Assembly: GCF_009765755.1 (NCBI RefSeq)
Contig: NZ_LMUV01000002.1
Span: forward strand, 910,578-974,577
DNA: 64,000 bases
Source of the DNA: Rhodanobacter sp. L36
Lineage (GTDB): Bacteria; Pseudomonadota; Gammaproteobacteria; Xanthomonadales; Rhodanobacteraceae
Direction: 5' to 3'
This document shows, piece by piece, positions 36,647-45,083 of this stretch. The notes under the pieces are model-generated. The model searched no databases. It saw only the letters and a list, made by a program, of their open reading frames with translations, and was not told the DNA's origin. The position numbers and the translations under genes are program-made. Every line of letters starts with the position of its first letter. Positions within the stretch are counted from its first letter, which is position 1.

Positions 36647-37464
36647 ATCCACGTATCGCCAAGGCGCTCGTCAACGGCTTGCTGCTCGGCGGCGCGGCAG
36701 TCGCGTTGTTTCCGTTGCTGTGGATGCTGTCAGTGTCTTTCATGCGGCCAGGCGAAACCGGTTCGCTGCCGCCACCGCTGTTGCCGGCGCACGCGACATT
36801 CGACAACTATCGCGAGTTGTTCCTGCGTGCGGGCATGGGTCAGTACCTGCTCAACAGTTTGCTGGTGTCCAGCGCGATCACGCTGCTCTCGCTGGCGTGC
36901 AACCTGATGGCCGGCTATGCGTTCGCCAAGTTGCGCTTTGCCGGTCGCCGCGTGCTGTTTCAGATATTGATCGGTGGCCTGGTGATTCCGGCGCAGGTGG
37001 CGATGTTGCCGTTGTTCCTGTTGCTGAAGTATCTCGGCCTCATCGACAGCTATGCCGGCGTGATCGTGCCGGCGATGGCCACGGTGTTCGGCATCTATCT
37101 GGTGCGGCAGTACGCGCGCAGCATCCCCGACGAATTGCTGGAAGCGGCGCGCATCGACGGTGCCGGCGAATGGCGTATCTTCGTGCAGATCGTGCTGCCG
37201 CTGCTCAAGCCGATCATGGTGACCTTGGCGATCTTCACTTTTCTCGCCGCATGGAACGACTTCATGTGGCCACTGATCGTGCTGACCGGACAGGAGCACT
37301 ACACGCTGCCGATCGGGCTGGCCTCACTCGCACGCGAGCACGCGCAAGACAGCGAATTGATGATGGCCGGTTCGGTCGTGACCGTGTTGCCGGTGCTGCT
37401 GCTGTTTCTGGCGCTGCAGCGCTATTACCTGCAGGGACTTTTGTTGGGCAGCGTGAAGGGCTGA
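36643..37464 (+). CDS. Sugar ABC transporter permease (MalG/UgpE type)
   Basis: A 273-residue permease starting at GTG 36643 inside the stop of the preceding gene. It has six hydrophobic segments, the EAA loop LLEAARIDGAGEWRIFVQIV, and the typical AWNDFMWPLIVL stretch before the last helices. It forms the transmembrane pair with the 35.7-kb permease for CUT1 carbohydrate import. It is the last gene of the GH144-transporter unit; an intergenic hairpin repeat follows directly. Confidence 0.93.
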   Translation: MNPRIAKALVNGLLLGGAAVALFPLLWMLSVSFMRPGETGSLPPPLLPAHATFDNYRELFLRAGMGQYLLNSLLVSSAITLLSLACNLMAGYAFAKLRFAGRRVLFQILIGGLVIPAQVAMLPLFLLLKYLGLIDSYAGVIVPAMATVFGIYLVRQYARSIPDELLEAARIDGAGEWRIFVQIVLPLLKPIMVTLAIFTFLAAWNDFMWPLIVLTGQEHYTLPIGLASLAREHAQDSELMMAGSVVTVLPVLLLFLALQRYYLQGLLLGSVKG

Positions 37465-37476
37465 TTGTTTGGCCTG

Positions 37477-37522
37477 TGGCGGGCACCCGCCCTCACCTCA
37501 GTCCTCTCCCCGAAGGGAGAGG
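37477..37522. repeat. Intergenic hairpin repeat (REP-like)
   Basis: Two adjacent inverted repeats: GGCGGGCACCCGCC and CCTCTCCCCGAAGGGAGAGG, linked by CTCACCTCAGT. The pattern CCCTCACCTCAGTCCTCTCC is a widely scattered intergenic element type in proteobacterial genomes. It lies between convergent genes and could stop transcription or protect 3' ends. Only this copy is in the window, so repeat status rests on recognition. Confidence 0.55.
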
Positions 37523-37554
37523 AGGAGGATGCTCGCAACAATCGGGTTCCTTGC

Positions 37555-38388
37555 TTAGAACTTGCCCGAGCGGAAGTCGGCAATGGCTTCGTGGATTTGC
37601 TCGGGCGTGTTCATCACGAACGGACCGTAGCGCGCCACGCTTTCCTTCAGCGGACGACCGGCGACGACCAGCACGCGCGATGGTTTATCGGTGCCGAGAA
37701 GCTGCAGTCGGTCGCCTTCGGACAACACGCCCAGTTCACTGCGGCGCAGCGTTTCGCCGCCAACCCCTGCGGATTCGCCATCGAACACGTACGCAAATCC
37801 TTGATGGCCGGTCGGCAGATCCAGCGTCAGCGTTGCGTTGGGCTGCAGGCTCACGTCCAGATAGACCGGCGCGGTCACGATGCCTTCGACCGGTCCGGTG
37901 GCGCCGTCGAGTTCGCCGGCAATCACACGCACTTCCACGCCGTCGGCCGGGTGCACGGTCGGGATGCGTTCCGCAGCGATGTCCTGATAACGCGGCGCCG
38001 TCATCTTGTCGGTGGCCGGCAGGTTCACCCAGAGCTGGAAACCCCACATCAGGCCGTTTTCCTGCTGCGGCATTTCCGAATGCAGGATGCCGCGGCCGGC
38101 GGTCATCCATTGCACGCTGCCGGGCGTGAGGTCGCCGCTGTTGCCGTGGTTGTCGTGGTGGCGCATGTGGCCGGCGAGCATGTAAGTCACGGTTTCAAAA
38201 CCGCGATGCGGATGCTCGGGAAAGCCGGCGATGTAATCGCCCGCGTCATCCGAGCGGAATTCGTCCAGCAGCAGGAACGGATCGAGCATGTCGAGCCCGG
38301 CTTGGCCGATGATGCGCTTGAGTTTCACCCCGGCACCATCGGCGGTGTCGGTGCCGCGAATGCGTCGCGTGATGTGGCGGTCGCTCAT
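37555..38388 (-). CDS. Pirin family protein
   Basis: A 277-residue bicupin. The N-terminal cupin carries the pirin metal motif PEHPHRGFETVTYML and RHHDNHG..., with LTPGSVQWMTAGRGILHSEMP after it. Bacterial pirins of this type have quercetin 2,3-dioxygenase activity or unknown redox roles; the true substrate is not evident. ATG 38388 follows AGGAG. A longer frame to 38544 adds no homologous sequence. It follows UPF0149 on the same strand with about 107 bases between. Confidence 0.92.
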   Translation of the reverse strand: MSDRHITRRIRGTDTADGAGVKLKRIIGQAGLDMLDPFLLLDEFRSDDAGDYIAGFPEHPHRGFETVTYMLAGHMRHHDNHGNSGDLTPGSVQWMTAGRGILHSEMPQQENGLMWGFQLWVNLPATDKMTAPRYQDIAAERIPTVHPADGVEVRVIAGELDGATGPVEGIVTAPVYLDVSLQPNATLTLDLPTGHQGFAYVFDGESAGVGGETLRRSELGVLSEGDRLQLLGTDKPSRVLVVAGRPLKESVARYGPFVMNTPEQIHEAIADFRSGKF

Positions 38389-38494
38389 GGCTTGCTCCTG
38401 AGGAAAGAACTGCCCGCCAAAATGGCTGCGTCGCGACAGGTAACCAAGAGTCGCCGCCGGAACGGATCGTTCCGTGTCGGCGACGACGAAACGG

Positions 38495-39172
38495 TCAGTG
38501 CACCCAATGCCCGCTGCGCTGCCGCGGCGGCGCTTCGTCGTCATCGTTGCTCGGTCGATGCTGCAACATCATTGCCTCGACCTCTGTTTCGGTGGCCGGC
38601 TTGGTCTGCCAGTACTGGTTGACCGCACCGAGCACCGCTGGCACCTGCGACAGGCATTCGTCGTATTCGTCGTCGCTGAGTTTCTCGAACTCGGTCTCGG
38701 CACTGAGGATGCCTTCATCTACCGCCAACGCCATCACCGGGCCGAGCAGCTCCATCAGCTGCGGATCCTCAGACAGGCGGTTTTCCCACAGGCCCGCGCG
38801 CAGGTCGATGCCCCGGCTGAAGCCTTCACACCAGCCGGCGGCGGAAAGCATCGGTCCGGTTTCCATCTCGACTTCGCCGAGAATGGGCTCATAGGCCTGC
38901 ACGTCCAGTTCAGCGCTGATCGAATCGTTGAGCTTGGCCAGCAGGGCGAGCACGCGATTGCCTTCGTCCTCGTCGGCGAACGGCTCGTGCAGCACTTCGG
39001 GCAGCCATTCGTCCGGCAGCACCAGCAACGGGCCGACCGTCAGCGCACTGAGCAGGCCGTGCACGCCATCCAGCAGCAGGTCACCTTCGCCGGTATGGGC
39101 GCGCAGGTAGCGATCCAGTTCATCCAGTTCATTGTCGTCCAGCGAGCTGGGCCATTCGGTTTTATCGGTCAT
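38495..39172 (-). CDS. UPF0149 (YecA/YgfB-like) family protein
   Basis: A 225-residue acidic cytoplasmic protein. DELDRYLRAHTGEGDLLLDG followed by VHGLLSALTVGP and MLSAAGWCEGFSRGIDLR are the helical UPF0149 signatures. Family function is unclear. The C-terminal end (DDDEAPPRQRSGHWVH) has no SEC-C zinc motif of the kind found in YecA. Its ATG overlaps the exonuclease III stop, so it is translationally coupled to xthA. Confidence 0.88.
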   Translation of the reverse strand: MTDKTEWPSSLDDNELDELDRYLRAHTGEGDLLLDGVHGLLSALTVGPLLVLPDEWLPEVLHEPFADEDEGNRVLALLAKLNDSISAELDVQAYEPILGEVEMETGPMLSAAGWCEGFSRGIDLRAGLWENRLSEDPQLMELLGPVMALAVDEGILSAETEFEKLSDDEYDECLSQVPAVLGAVNQYWQTKPATETEVEAMMLQHRPSNDDDEAPPRQRSGHWVH

Positions 39173-39939
39173 CTCAAGTCCAGTTCCAGCGTCACCGGCG
39201 TATGGTCGGAAGGACGTTCCCAACGGCGCGGTTCGCGATCGATCGCCGCAGCTTTCGCCGCGGATTTCAACGCATCGCCGATCAGGATGAGGTCGATGCG
39301 CAGGCCCATGTTGCGACGGAACGCCGCCTGCCGGTAGTCCCACCAGCTGAAATGCTGCGGCTGCGATTCGAACAGGCGGAAACTGTCGTGCAGCCCCAGA
39401 TCGGTGATGGCCTTGAGGCCGGCGCGTTCCGGGGGCGAACACAGGACGTCTTCACCCCAGGCCACCGGATCGTAGACGTCGCGGTCGTCCGGGCAGATGT
39501 TGAAGTCGCCGAGCACCACCAGATGGGGATGGCGCTCGTGCTCGCGCGCGATGAACTCGCGCACCTTGGCCAGCCAATCCAGCTTGTAGGCGTACTTTTC
39601 ATCGCCAACCGCCTTGCCATTGACCACGTAGAGATCCACCACCCGGAGATCACCGATGGTGGCGGCCAGGATGCGGCGCTGCGGATCGTCTAGCCCGGGG
39701 ATGTCGGTGACCACATCGCGTGGTGCCTCGCGCGCAAGGATCGCCACGCCGTTATAGGTCTTCTGCCCCGAAAACACCGCGTGATAACCCGCGGCCGCAA
39801 GCTCATCGACCGGAAATTTGGCGTCCTCCAGCTTGGTTTCCTGCAGCGCGACGATGTCGGGCTTCGCGTCGGCCGTCCACTGTGTCAGCTGCGGCAGACG
39901 TACCTTGAGCGAATTCACGTTCCAGGAGGCGATTTTCAT
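39169..39939 (-). CDS. xthA: Exodeoxyribonuclease III
   Basis: A 256-residue AP endonuclease/3'-exonuclease of the ExoIII/APE1 family used in base-excision repair. It begins KIASWNVNSLKVRLPQL and has the metal-binding Glu in LQETKLED, VVLGDFNICPDDRDV with the catalytic Asp/Asn, FSWWDYR, LRIDLIL and the final SDHTPVTLELDL with the active-site Asp-His pair. The length matches the family. It is the first gene of the pair with UPF0149. Confidence 0.95.
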   Translation of the reverse strand: MKIASWNVNSLKVRLPQLTQWTADAKPDIVALQETKLEDAKFPVDELAAAGYHAVFSGQKTYNGVAILAREAPRDVVTDIPGLDDPQRRILAATIGDLRVVDLYVVNGKAVGDEKYAYKLDWLAKVREFIAREHERHPHLVVLGDFNICPDDRDVYDPVAWGEDVLCSPPERAGLKAITDLGLHDSFRLFESQPQHFSWWDYRQAAFRRNMGLRIDLILIGDALKSAAKAAAIDREPRRWERPSDHTPVTLELDLR

Positions 39940-40216
39940 CGCGGCATTGTATGTGATGTGCCGGATGCGCTTGAACCGTCGCCGCTGGCCTGTACCAGCA
40001 TCGGCATGGCGCCGTGATCGGCGCTTGCACGGCTGGTTTGGGGAGTCCGGAAATCCGACCTACAGGAATATGCAAGCGAAAACCACCGAAACCACAACTT
40101 CCAGTGTATGCTGGCAAAGCAAGACTCCGATTCAACCCGGTAGTTCCTGCTCTCATTGCGGTCAAGTGCACTACGCTCCGAGCCGCAAACCATCAATGCT
40201 TCAAAGGTAAAGTTAC

Positions 40217-40426
40217 ATGTCGGATCGTCAGAGCGGTACAGTCAAGTGGTTCAACGACGCCAAAGGTTTTGGCTTCATCACCCCGGAAAGCGGTGACGAC
40301 CTGTTCGTGCATTTCCGCGCGATCCAGGGCACGGGCTTCAAGTCCCTGCAGGAAGGCCAGCGCGTCACGTTCGTCGTCACCAAGGGCCAGAAAGGCCTGC
40401 AGGCTGAGGAAGTCCAGGTCGCCTGA
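40217..40426 (+). CDS. Cold-shock protein (CspA family)
   Basis: A 69-residue OB-fold RNA chaperone with both RNA-binding motifs, KGFGFITPE and DLFVHFRAI, starting [12 protein letters not shown]. It acts as an RNA/ssDNA chaperone in the cytoplasm. It stands alone behind a 277-base gap, consistent with the long structured leader of csp mRNAs, although I cannot place the promoter. A strong terminator follows. Confidence 0.95.
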   Translation: MSDRQSGTVKWFNDAKGFGFITPESGDDLFVHFRAIQGTGFKSLQEGQRVTFVVTKGQKGLQAEEVQVA

Positions 40427-40451
40427 GTCCCTTCGGACTTGAGTTGATCTG

Positions 40452-40479
40452 AAAAAGCCCGCTTCGGCGGGCTTTTTTT
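40452..40479 (+). terminator. Intrinsic terminator after the cold-shock gene
   Basis: AAAAAGCCCGC, a TTC loop and GGCGGGCTTTTTTT form a GC-rich stem with a T-run. It ends the csp transcript, and the A-run on the opposite strand could also serve prlC reading the other way. Confidence 0.93.
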
Positions 40480-40558
40480 ATGTGCCGTTTGTTCGTTCGC
40501 GATTCGTTGCCGAAGTCGCTATTCGTCGGCAACTGCCAAATGGTTCGCCGATGAGCCT

Positions 40559-42601
40559 TCAGGTCAGCCCGTGACTGCGCAGCAACGCTTCCGGTTCGGG
40601 TTTGCGCCCGCGGAACGCCACGAAACTTTCCAGCGCAGGCCGGCTGGCGCCGACGGCAAGCACCTCGCGCCGGAAGCGTTCACCGGTCGCGCGATCGACG
40701 ACGCCGTGTTCCTCGAACTCGCCGAACGCATCGGCCGATAGCAGTTCCGCCCACAGGTAACTGTAGTAACCCGCCGCGTATCCGCCCGCGAAAACATGGC
40801 TGAACCCGTGCGGAAACCGCTGCCACGCTGGCGGATGGATCACCGCGACCTGCTTGCGCACCTGCTCCAGCACGGCAAGCGGTTGCGCGCCTTCGGCCGG
40901 GTCGTATTCCATGTGCAACAGGAAATCGAACAGCGCGAACTCAAGCTGCCGCACCAGGAACAGGCCGGCGTGGAAATGGCGTGCGGCAAGCATGCGCTGA
41001 AACAATTCTTCCGGCAGTTTTTCGCCGGTTTGGTAATGGCGCGCGAACAGATCCAGCGCGGCGCGGTTCCAGCCGAAGTTCTCCATGAACTGGCTGGGAA
41101 GCTCCACAGCATCCCATTCCACGCCCTCGATGCCGCCGATCGACGGCAGCGCGATCCCGGTGAGGAGATGATGTAGGCCGTGCCCGAATTCATGGAATAG
41201 CGTGAGCACGTCGTCGTGGGTCAATAGCGCCGGTTTGCCTTCGGTCGGCGGCGCGAAATTGCAGGTCAGGAACGCGACCGGAACCTGCGACTGATCGCCG
41301 TCATCGAAACGCGCGCGGCACACGTCCATCCATGCGCCGCCACGCTTGCCGTTGCGCGCATAGAGGTCGATGTAAGCGCCGGCAAACACGCGCCCGTCGG
41401 CGTCGCGCACGTCGTAGTAGCGGACATCCGGATGCCACACGTCGACATCATCGCGTTGCGCGAGTGCAATGCCGTAGAGCTGGTGGGTCAAACCGAACAG
41501 GCCGTCGATCACCGCCGGTAGCGGGAAGTACGGCTTCAACTGCTCCTCGTCGAGATCGTATTGCTGCTGGCGCAGCTTTTCCGAGGCGTATCCGACGTCC
41601 CACGATTCGAGGTTGTCGAGTTTCAATTCCGTGTGGGCGAAGTCGCGCAGTTCCGCCAATTCCTTTTGCGCCACCGGACGCGCGCGCGTGGCGAGGTCGC
41701 GCAGGAATTCCATCACCTCGGTCGGCGACGCGGCCATCTTGGTTGCCAGCGATTCCTCTGCGGCATTGTCGAAGCCCAGCAACTGCGCCGCTTCGTGGCG
41801 CAAGGCCATGATTTTCTCGATGCGCTCGCTATTGTCGAACTTGCCGGCGTTCGGGCCCTGGTCCGAAGCACGCGTCTGGTAAGCCCAGTAAACCCGTTCG
41901 CGCAGTGCACGGTTATCGGCATAGCCGAGCACAGCCTGCACGCTGGGCTGTTTCAAGGTCACCAGATAGCCATCCAGATTCTGATCCTGTGCATACTGAC
42001 GCAGCACCGCGCGACCGGATTCGGGAATGCCGGAAAGGTCGCGCTCGTCGGTCACATGCTCGTGCCATGCCTCGCTGGCATCCAGCACCGCGTTGGAAAA
42101 TTCGGTGGAAAGTCTGGAAAGTTCCACGCCGATGTCACGAAAGCGCGAGCGCGCTGGTTCCTCCAGTGCCACGCCGGACAAGGTGAAATCGCGCAGCGCG
42201 TGTTCCACCAGCGCGCGTTCCGGCCGCGGAAGCGCGGCAAAATCGGGCGCATCCGCCAGCGCTTGCACCGCGGCGTACAACGCGCGGTTCTGGCCCAGCT
42301 CGATCGCGTGCTCGGTGAGCTTTTCCTCGGCCGGTCCGTAGACCTTGCGCAGGGCGTCGCTGTCGGCCACCGAATGCAGGTGGCTGACCGGTGCCCAAGC
42401 ATGCGAAAGCCGTTGTTCGAGGCGTTCCTGCGTCAGCATCACGGTGGCGAAATCGTGCGGCGCATCGACGGCGGTCAATGCGTCGATGGCGCTTCGATAT
42501 TCGACAAGCAGAATGTCGATCGCCGGCTCGACGTGTTCGGGGCGAATCTGCGAAAACGCGGGCAACGCATCGGTCGCCAGCAATGGGTTGTCTTGACTCA
42601 T
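40559..42601 (-). CDS. prlC: Oligopeptidase A (M3 metallopeptidase)
   Basis: A 680-residue cytoplasmic zinc oligopeptidase. The zinc motif is H470-EFGH-474 in LTLFHEFGHGLHHLL, with the third ligand expected in the following GIEGVEWDAVELPSQFMEN segment. The start NPLLATDALPAFSQIRPEHV matches E. coli OpdA/PrlC, which degrades signal-peptide fragments and other short peptides. Full length. It starts at 42601, divergent from the NTE-like patatin gene at 42717. Confidence 0.95.
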   Translation of the reverse strand: MSQDNPLLATDALPAFSQIRPEHVEPAIDILLVEYRSAIDALTAVDAPHDFATVMLTQERLEQRLSHAWAPVSHLHSVADSDALRKVYGPAEEKLTEHAIELGQNRALYAAVQALADAPDFAALPRPERALVEHALRDFTLSGVALEEPARSRFRDIGVELSRLSTEFSNAVLDASEAWHEHVTDERDLSGIPESGRAVLRQYAQDQNLDGYLVTLKQPSVQAVLGYADNRALRERVYWAYQTRASDQGPNAGKFDNSERIEKIMALRHEAAQLLGFDNAAEESLATKMAASPTEVMEFLRDLATRARPVAQKELAELRDFAHTELKLDNLESWDVGYASEKLRQQQYDLDEEQLKPYFPLPAVIDGLFGLTHQLYGIALAQRDDVDVWHPDVRYYDVRDADGRVFAGAYIDLYARNGKRGGAWMDVCRARFDDGDQSQVPVAFLTCNFAPPTEGKPALLTHDDVLTLFHEFGHGLHHLLTGIALPSIGGIEGVEWDAVELPSQFMENFGWNRAALDLFARHYQTGEKLPEELFQRMLAARHFHAGLFLVRQLEFALFDFLLHMEYDPAEGAQPLAVLEQVRKQVAVIHPPAWQRFPHGFSHVFAGGYAAGYYSYLWAELLSADAFGEFEEHGVVDRATGERFRREVLAVGASRPALESFVAFRGRKPEPEALLRSHGLT

Positions 42602-42716
42602 GGAAGCTCCTTGGAGAGCGCCAGCGTGGCGACCGGCATCGCCAAAATCAAGCGCGGGCGCTGTTGATCCGGCGCTGGCGCCGTTTTGTCATCATCCGGC
42701 CCATAACATTGCTGCC

Positions 42717-44489
42717 ATGTTGCCGCCCGATGTCGATGGATTACTCAAGCGCAGCGCGACTTTTGCGCATCTCGACGACTCGGCGCGCGAGACACTTCGT
42801 CGCGAGCTGGTCTGGTTCGGATTGCCCGGCGGGCGGCCGTTGTTCAAGCACGGCGAAGCGGCGGACGCGCTCTACCTCTTGAAGAACGGCAGCCTCGGCG
42901 TATTCGACAGCCCCACTGTGCTTCGCCATCTGATTGGTGCCGGCGAAAGCGTGGGCGAAATCGGCCTGGTCGATGGCGTGCATCGCCAGCGCACGGTGCG
43001 CGCGCTGCGGGATTGCGAGTTGCTGCGACTGGACCGCGCCGCCTTCGAACGCGTGCTCGCGCGGCATCCGCAAGCTCTGCTCGGCGTGGCGCGGATGGCC
43101 ATCGATCGGCTGCAACGCCGTGAGCGCGGCGAAGAAAGCGCGGGCCTGCCGCGAACCTTTGCACTGATCCCGGCGAGCGATGGCGTGCCGGCGCGCATGC
43201 TCGCGATGCGCCTGATGATCGCGCTGGAAAAGTACGGCAGTTGCGTGGTGATCGACGCTGAACTCGGTGCGGGCCGCAGTGCCGACTGGTTCGCCGAGCG
43301 CGAGGCGCAAGCGCATTTCGTGATCTATCTCGATGTCTCCCGGTACAGCGGCGCGGACAGACACCTCTGGCGCGAACGCTGCCTGCGTCAGGCGGACGTG
43401 CTTTTGCTGCCGGCCATGGCCGCGCAGCCGGTTCGTGCGTGGCCGGACATGCAACCGGATCGTCCGTTGCGTGTGCGTCATCGACCACGACATTTGATTC
43501 TGCTTCACGCCGGTCATCAAGTTGCATTGGGCGCGGCGCAACGCTGGCGCGATGTCTTCCACGGCGAGCTGCAGCATCACCATCTTTGCAGTGACGCGGA
43601 TATCCCGCGACTGGCGCGATCGATCAGCGGCAACGCACGAGGACTGATACTCGCCGGCGGCGGCGCGCGCGGGCTGGCACATCTGGGCGTGTTGCGCGCG
43701 CTGCACGAAGCTGGCCACAGGTTTGATGCCGTGGGTGGCACCAGCATCGGCGCGATCATCGGCGCCGGTGTCGCCGCAGGTTGGGGCGTCGATGAGATGA
43801 CCGACACCTTTCGCCACGCCTTCGTGCGCGGTCGACCGCTGTCGGACTGGACGCTGCCATTGGTTGCGCTGACCCGCGGTGGTCGCGCGGCGCGCATGCT
43901 GCATCGAACCTTCGGTGCGCTCGAAATCGAGGATCTTCCGCTGCCCTATTTCTGCGTGTCGACGCGTTTGTCGGGCGGCGGCCAGGCCGTGCATCGCCAT
44001 GGTCCGCTGTGGCACTGGCTGCGCGCGTCGAGCGCGATACCGGGCGTGCTTCCGCCACTGTTGCATCGCGGCCAGGTGCATGTGGATGGCGCACTGGTCA
44101 ACAACTTGCCGACCGATGTGATGACTGCCGATGGCATCGCGCATATCACGGCGTTGGACATCCGCGCCGACATCGCGCTGCACACCGATGCGGAGGAATC
44201 CGCGACGCCATCGTTGTGGCGACTGTGGCTGCAACGCGGCGTGGTGCAACGTCCGGGCTTGTTGTCGACGCTGGTGCGCGCAGGCATGGTCAATGGCGAG
44301 GAAGCCAGCCTGCGTCGGCGCGATCTCGCGCAGTTGCTGTTCACGCCGCCGCTGGAGCATGTCGGCATGCTCGACTGGAAAGACTGGCAGCGCGCGATCG
44401 ACGCCGGTTATCGGCACGCGGTCGAACTGCTTGAAAGCGCGGCGGACGTCGATGGATCAATTGAGCCGGCTCGTTCACCGCTCGCATAG
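42717..44489 (+). CDS. NTE-like patatin phospholipase with cyclic-nucleotide-binding domain
   Basis: A 590-residue protein. Residues about 10-130 form a cNMP-binding-type beta roll (FKHGEAADALYLLKNGSLGV, GESVGEIGLVDG, QRTVRAL). A middle region of about 160 residues contains a Rossmann-like ATPase-looking stretch similar to that in neuropathy-target-esterase homologues. The C-terminal patatin domain has LAGGGARGLAHLGVL, GGTSIG with nucleophile S343, and the dyad D457 in VDGALVNN. No signal peptide. It is probably a lysophospholipase acting on membrane lipids and gated by a nucleotide or other ligand; the ligand is unknown. ATG 42717 is chosen, as the longer frame reads from the prlC start region. 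Confidence 0.9.
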   Translation: MLPPDVDGLLKRSATFAHLDDSARETLRRELVWFGLPGGRPLFKHGEAADALYLLKNGSLGVFDSPTVLRHLIGAGESVGEIGLVDGVHRQRTVRALRDCELLRLDRAAFERVLARHPQALLGVARMAIDRLQRRERGEESAGLPRTFALIPASDGVPARMLAMRLMIALEKYGSCVVIDAELGAGRSADWFAEREAQAHFVIYLDVSRYSGADRHLWRERCLRQADVLLLPAMAAQPVRAWPDMQPDRPLRVRHRPRHLILLHAGHQVALGAAQRWRDVFHGELQHHHLCSDADIPRLARSISGNARGLILAGGGARGLAHLGVLRALHEAGHRFDAVGGTSIGAIIGAGVAAGWGVDEMTDTFRHAFVRGRPLSDWTLPLVALTRGGRAARMLHRTFGALEIEDLPLPYFCVSTRLSGGGQAVHRHGPLWHWLRASSAIPGVLPPLLHRGQVHVDGALVNNLPTDVMTADGIAHITALDIRADIALHTDAEESATPSLWRLWLQRGVVQRPGLLSTLVRAGMVNGEEASLRRRDLAQLLFTPPLEHVGMLDWKDWQRAIDAGYRHAVELLESAADVDGSIEPARSPLA

Positions 44490-44498
44490 AATGTCGCG

Positions 44499-45035
44499 AT
44501 GAATGCCATCCGCAGCTACAAGAATATTTCGCCGACGCTCGGCGCTCGCGTCTATGTCGATCCCGCGTCCAGCGTGATCGGCGCCGTGGAACTCGGCGAC
44601 GATGTATCGATCTGGCCCGGCACCGTGCTTCGCGGCGATGTGCATCACATCCGCATCGGCGCGCGCAGCAACGTGCAGGACGGCAGCATCGTCCATGTCA
44701 CGCACGATGGTCCGTACTCGCCGGGCGGCTTTCCCACCATCGTTGGCGAAGGCGTCACCATCGGCCACGCCGCGGTGATCCACGCGTGCACCATCGAGGA
44801 CTACTGCCTGATCGGCATGCACGCCACCGTGCTGGACGGGGCCACGGTGAAAAAATACGGCTTCGTCGGCGCCGGCAGCTTGATCCCGCCCGGCAAGGTG
44901 GTGGGCGAGCGCGAATTGTGGCTGGGCAATCCGGCAAAGTTCGTGCGCTTGCTCAGCGACCGGCAGATCGAACAGATGCATTACTCGGCGGATCACTACG
45001 TGCGCCTGAAAGACGATTACCTTTTGGCCGTCTGA
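44499..45035 (+). CDS. Gamma-carbonic-anhydrase-like hexapeptide protein (YrdA type)
   Basis: A 178-residue left-handed beta-helix protein with hexapeptide repeats. Metal-binding histidines fit the gamma-class triad: H66 in GSIVHVTH, H90 in IGH and H95 in VIHAC. YrdA/CaiE-like members bind zinc but often lack clear anhydrase activity. It starts 9 bases after the NTE-like gene and is probably cotranscribed with it. The C-terminal helix (LLSDRQIEQMHYSADHYVRL) is typical. Confidence 0.92.
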   Translation: MNAIRSYKNISPTLGARVYVDPASSVIGAVELGDDVSIWPGTVLRGDVHHIRIGARSNVQDGSIVHVTHDGPYSPGGFPTIVGEGVTIGHAAVIHACTIEDYCLIGMHATVLDGATVKKYGFVGAGSLIPPGKVVGERELWLGNPAKFVRLLSDRQIEQMHYSADHYVRLKDDYLLAV

Positions 45036-45044
45036 ATCGTTCGA

Positions 45045-45078
45045 CGTGCCACCGCCGCGACGTCGCGGCGGTGGCACG
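45045..45078. terminator. Perfect 34-bp palindrome between convergent genes
   Basis: Seventeen-base arms, CGTGCCACCGCCGCGAC and its exact complement, meet without a loop at 45061/45062. It starts ten bases after the carbonic-anhydrase-like stop and ends six bases before the PNGase stop. It could fold into a very stable hairpin in either RNA and probably ends both transcripts, although T-runs are absent. Confidence 0.65.
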
Positions 45079-45083
45079 AAGAC

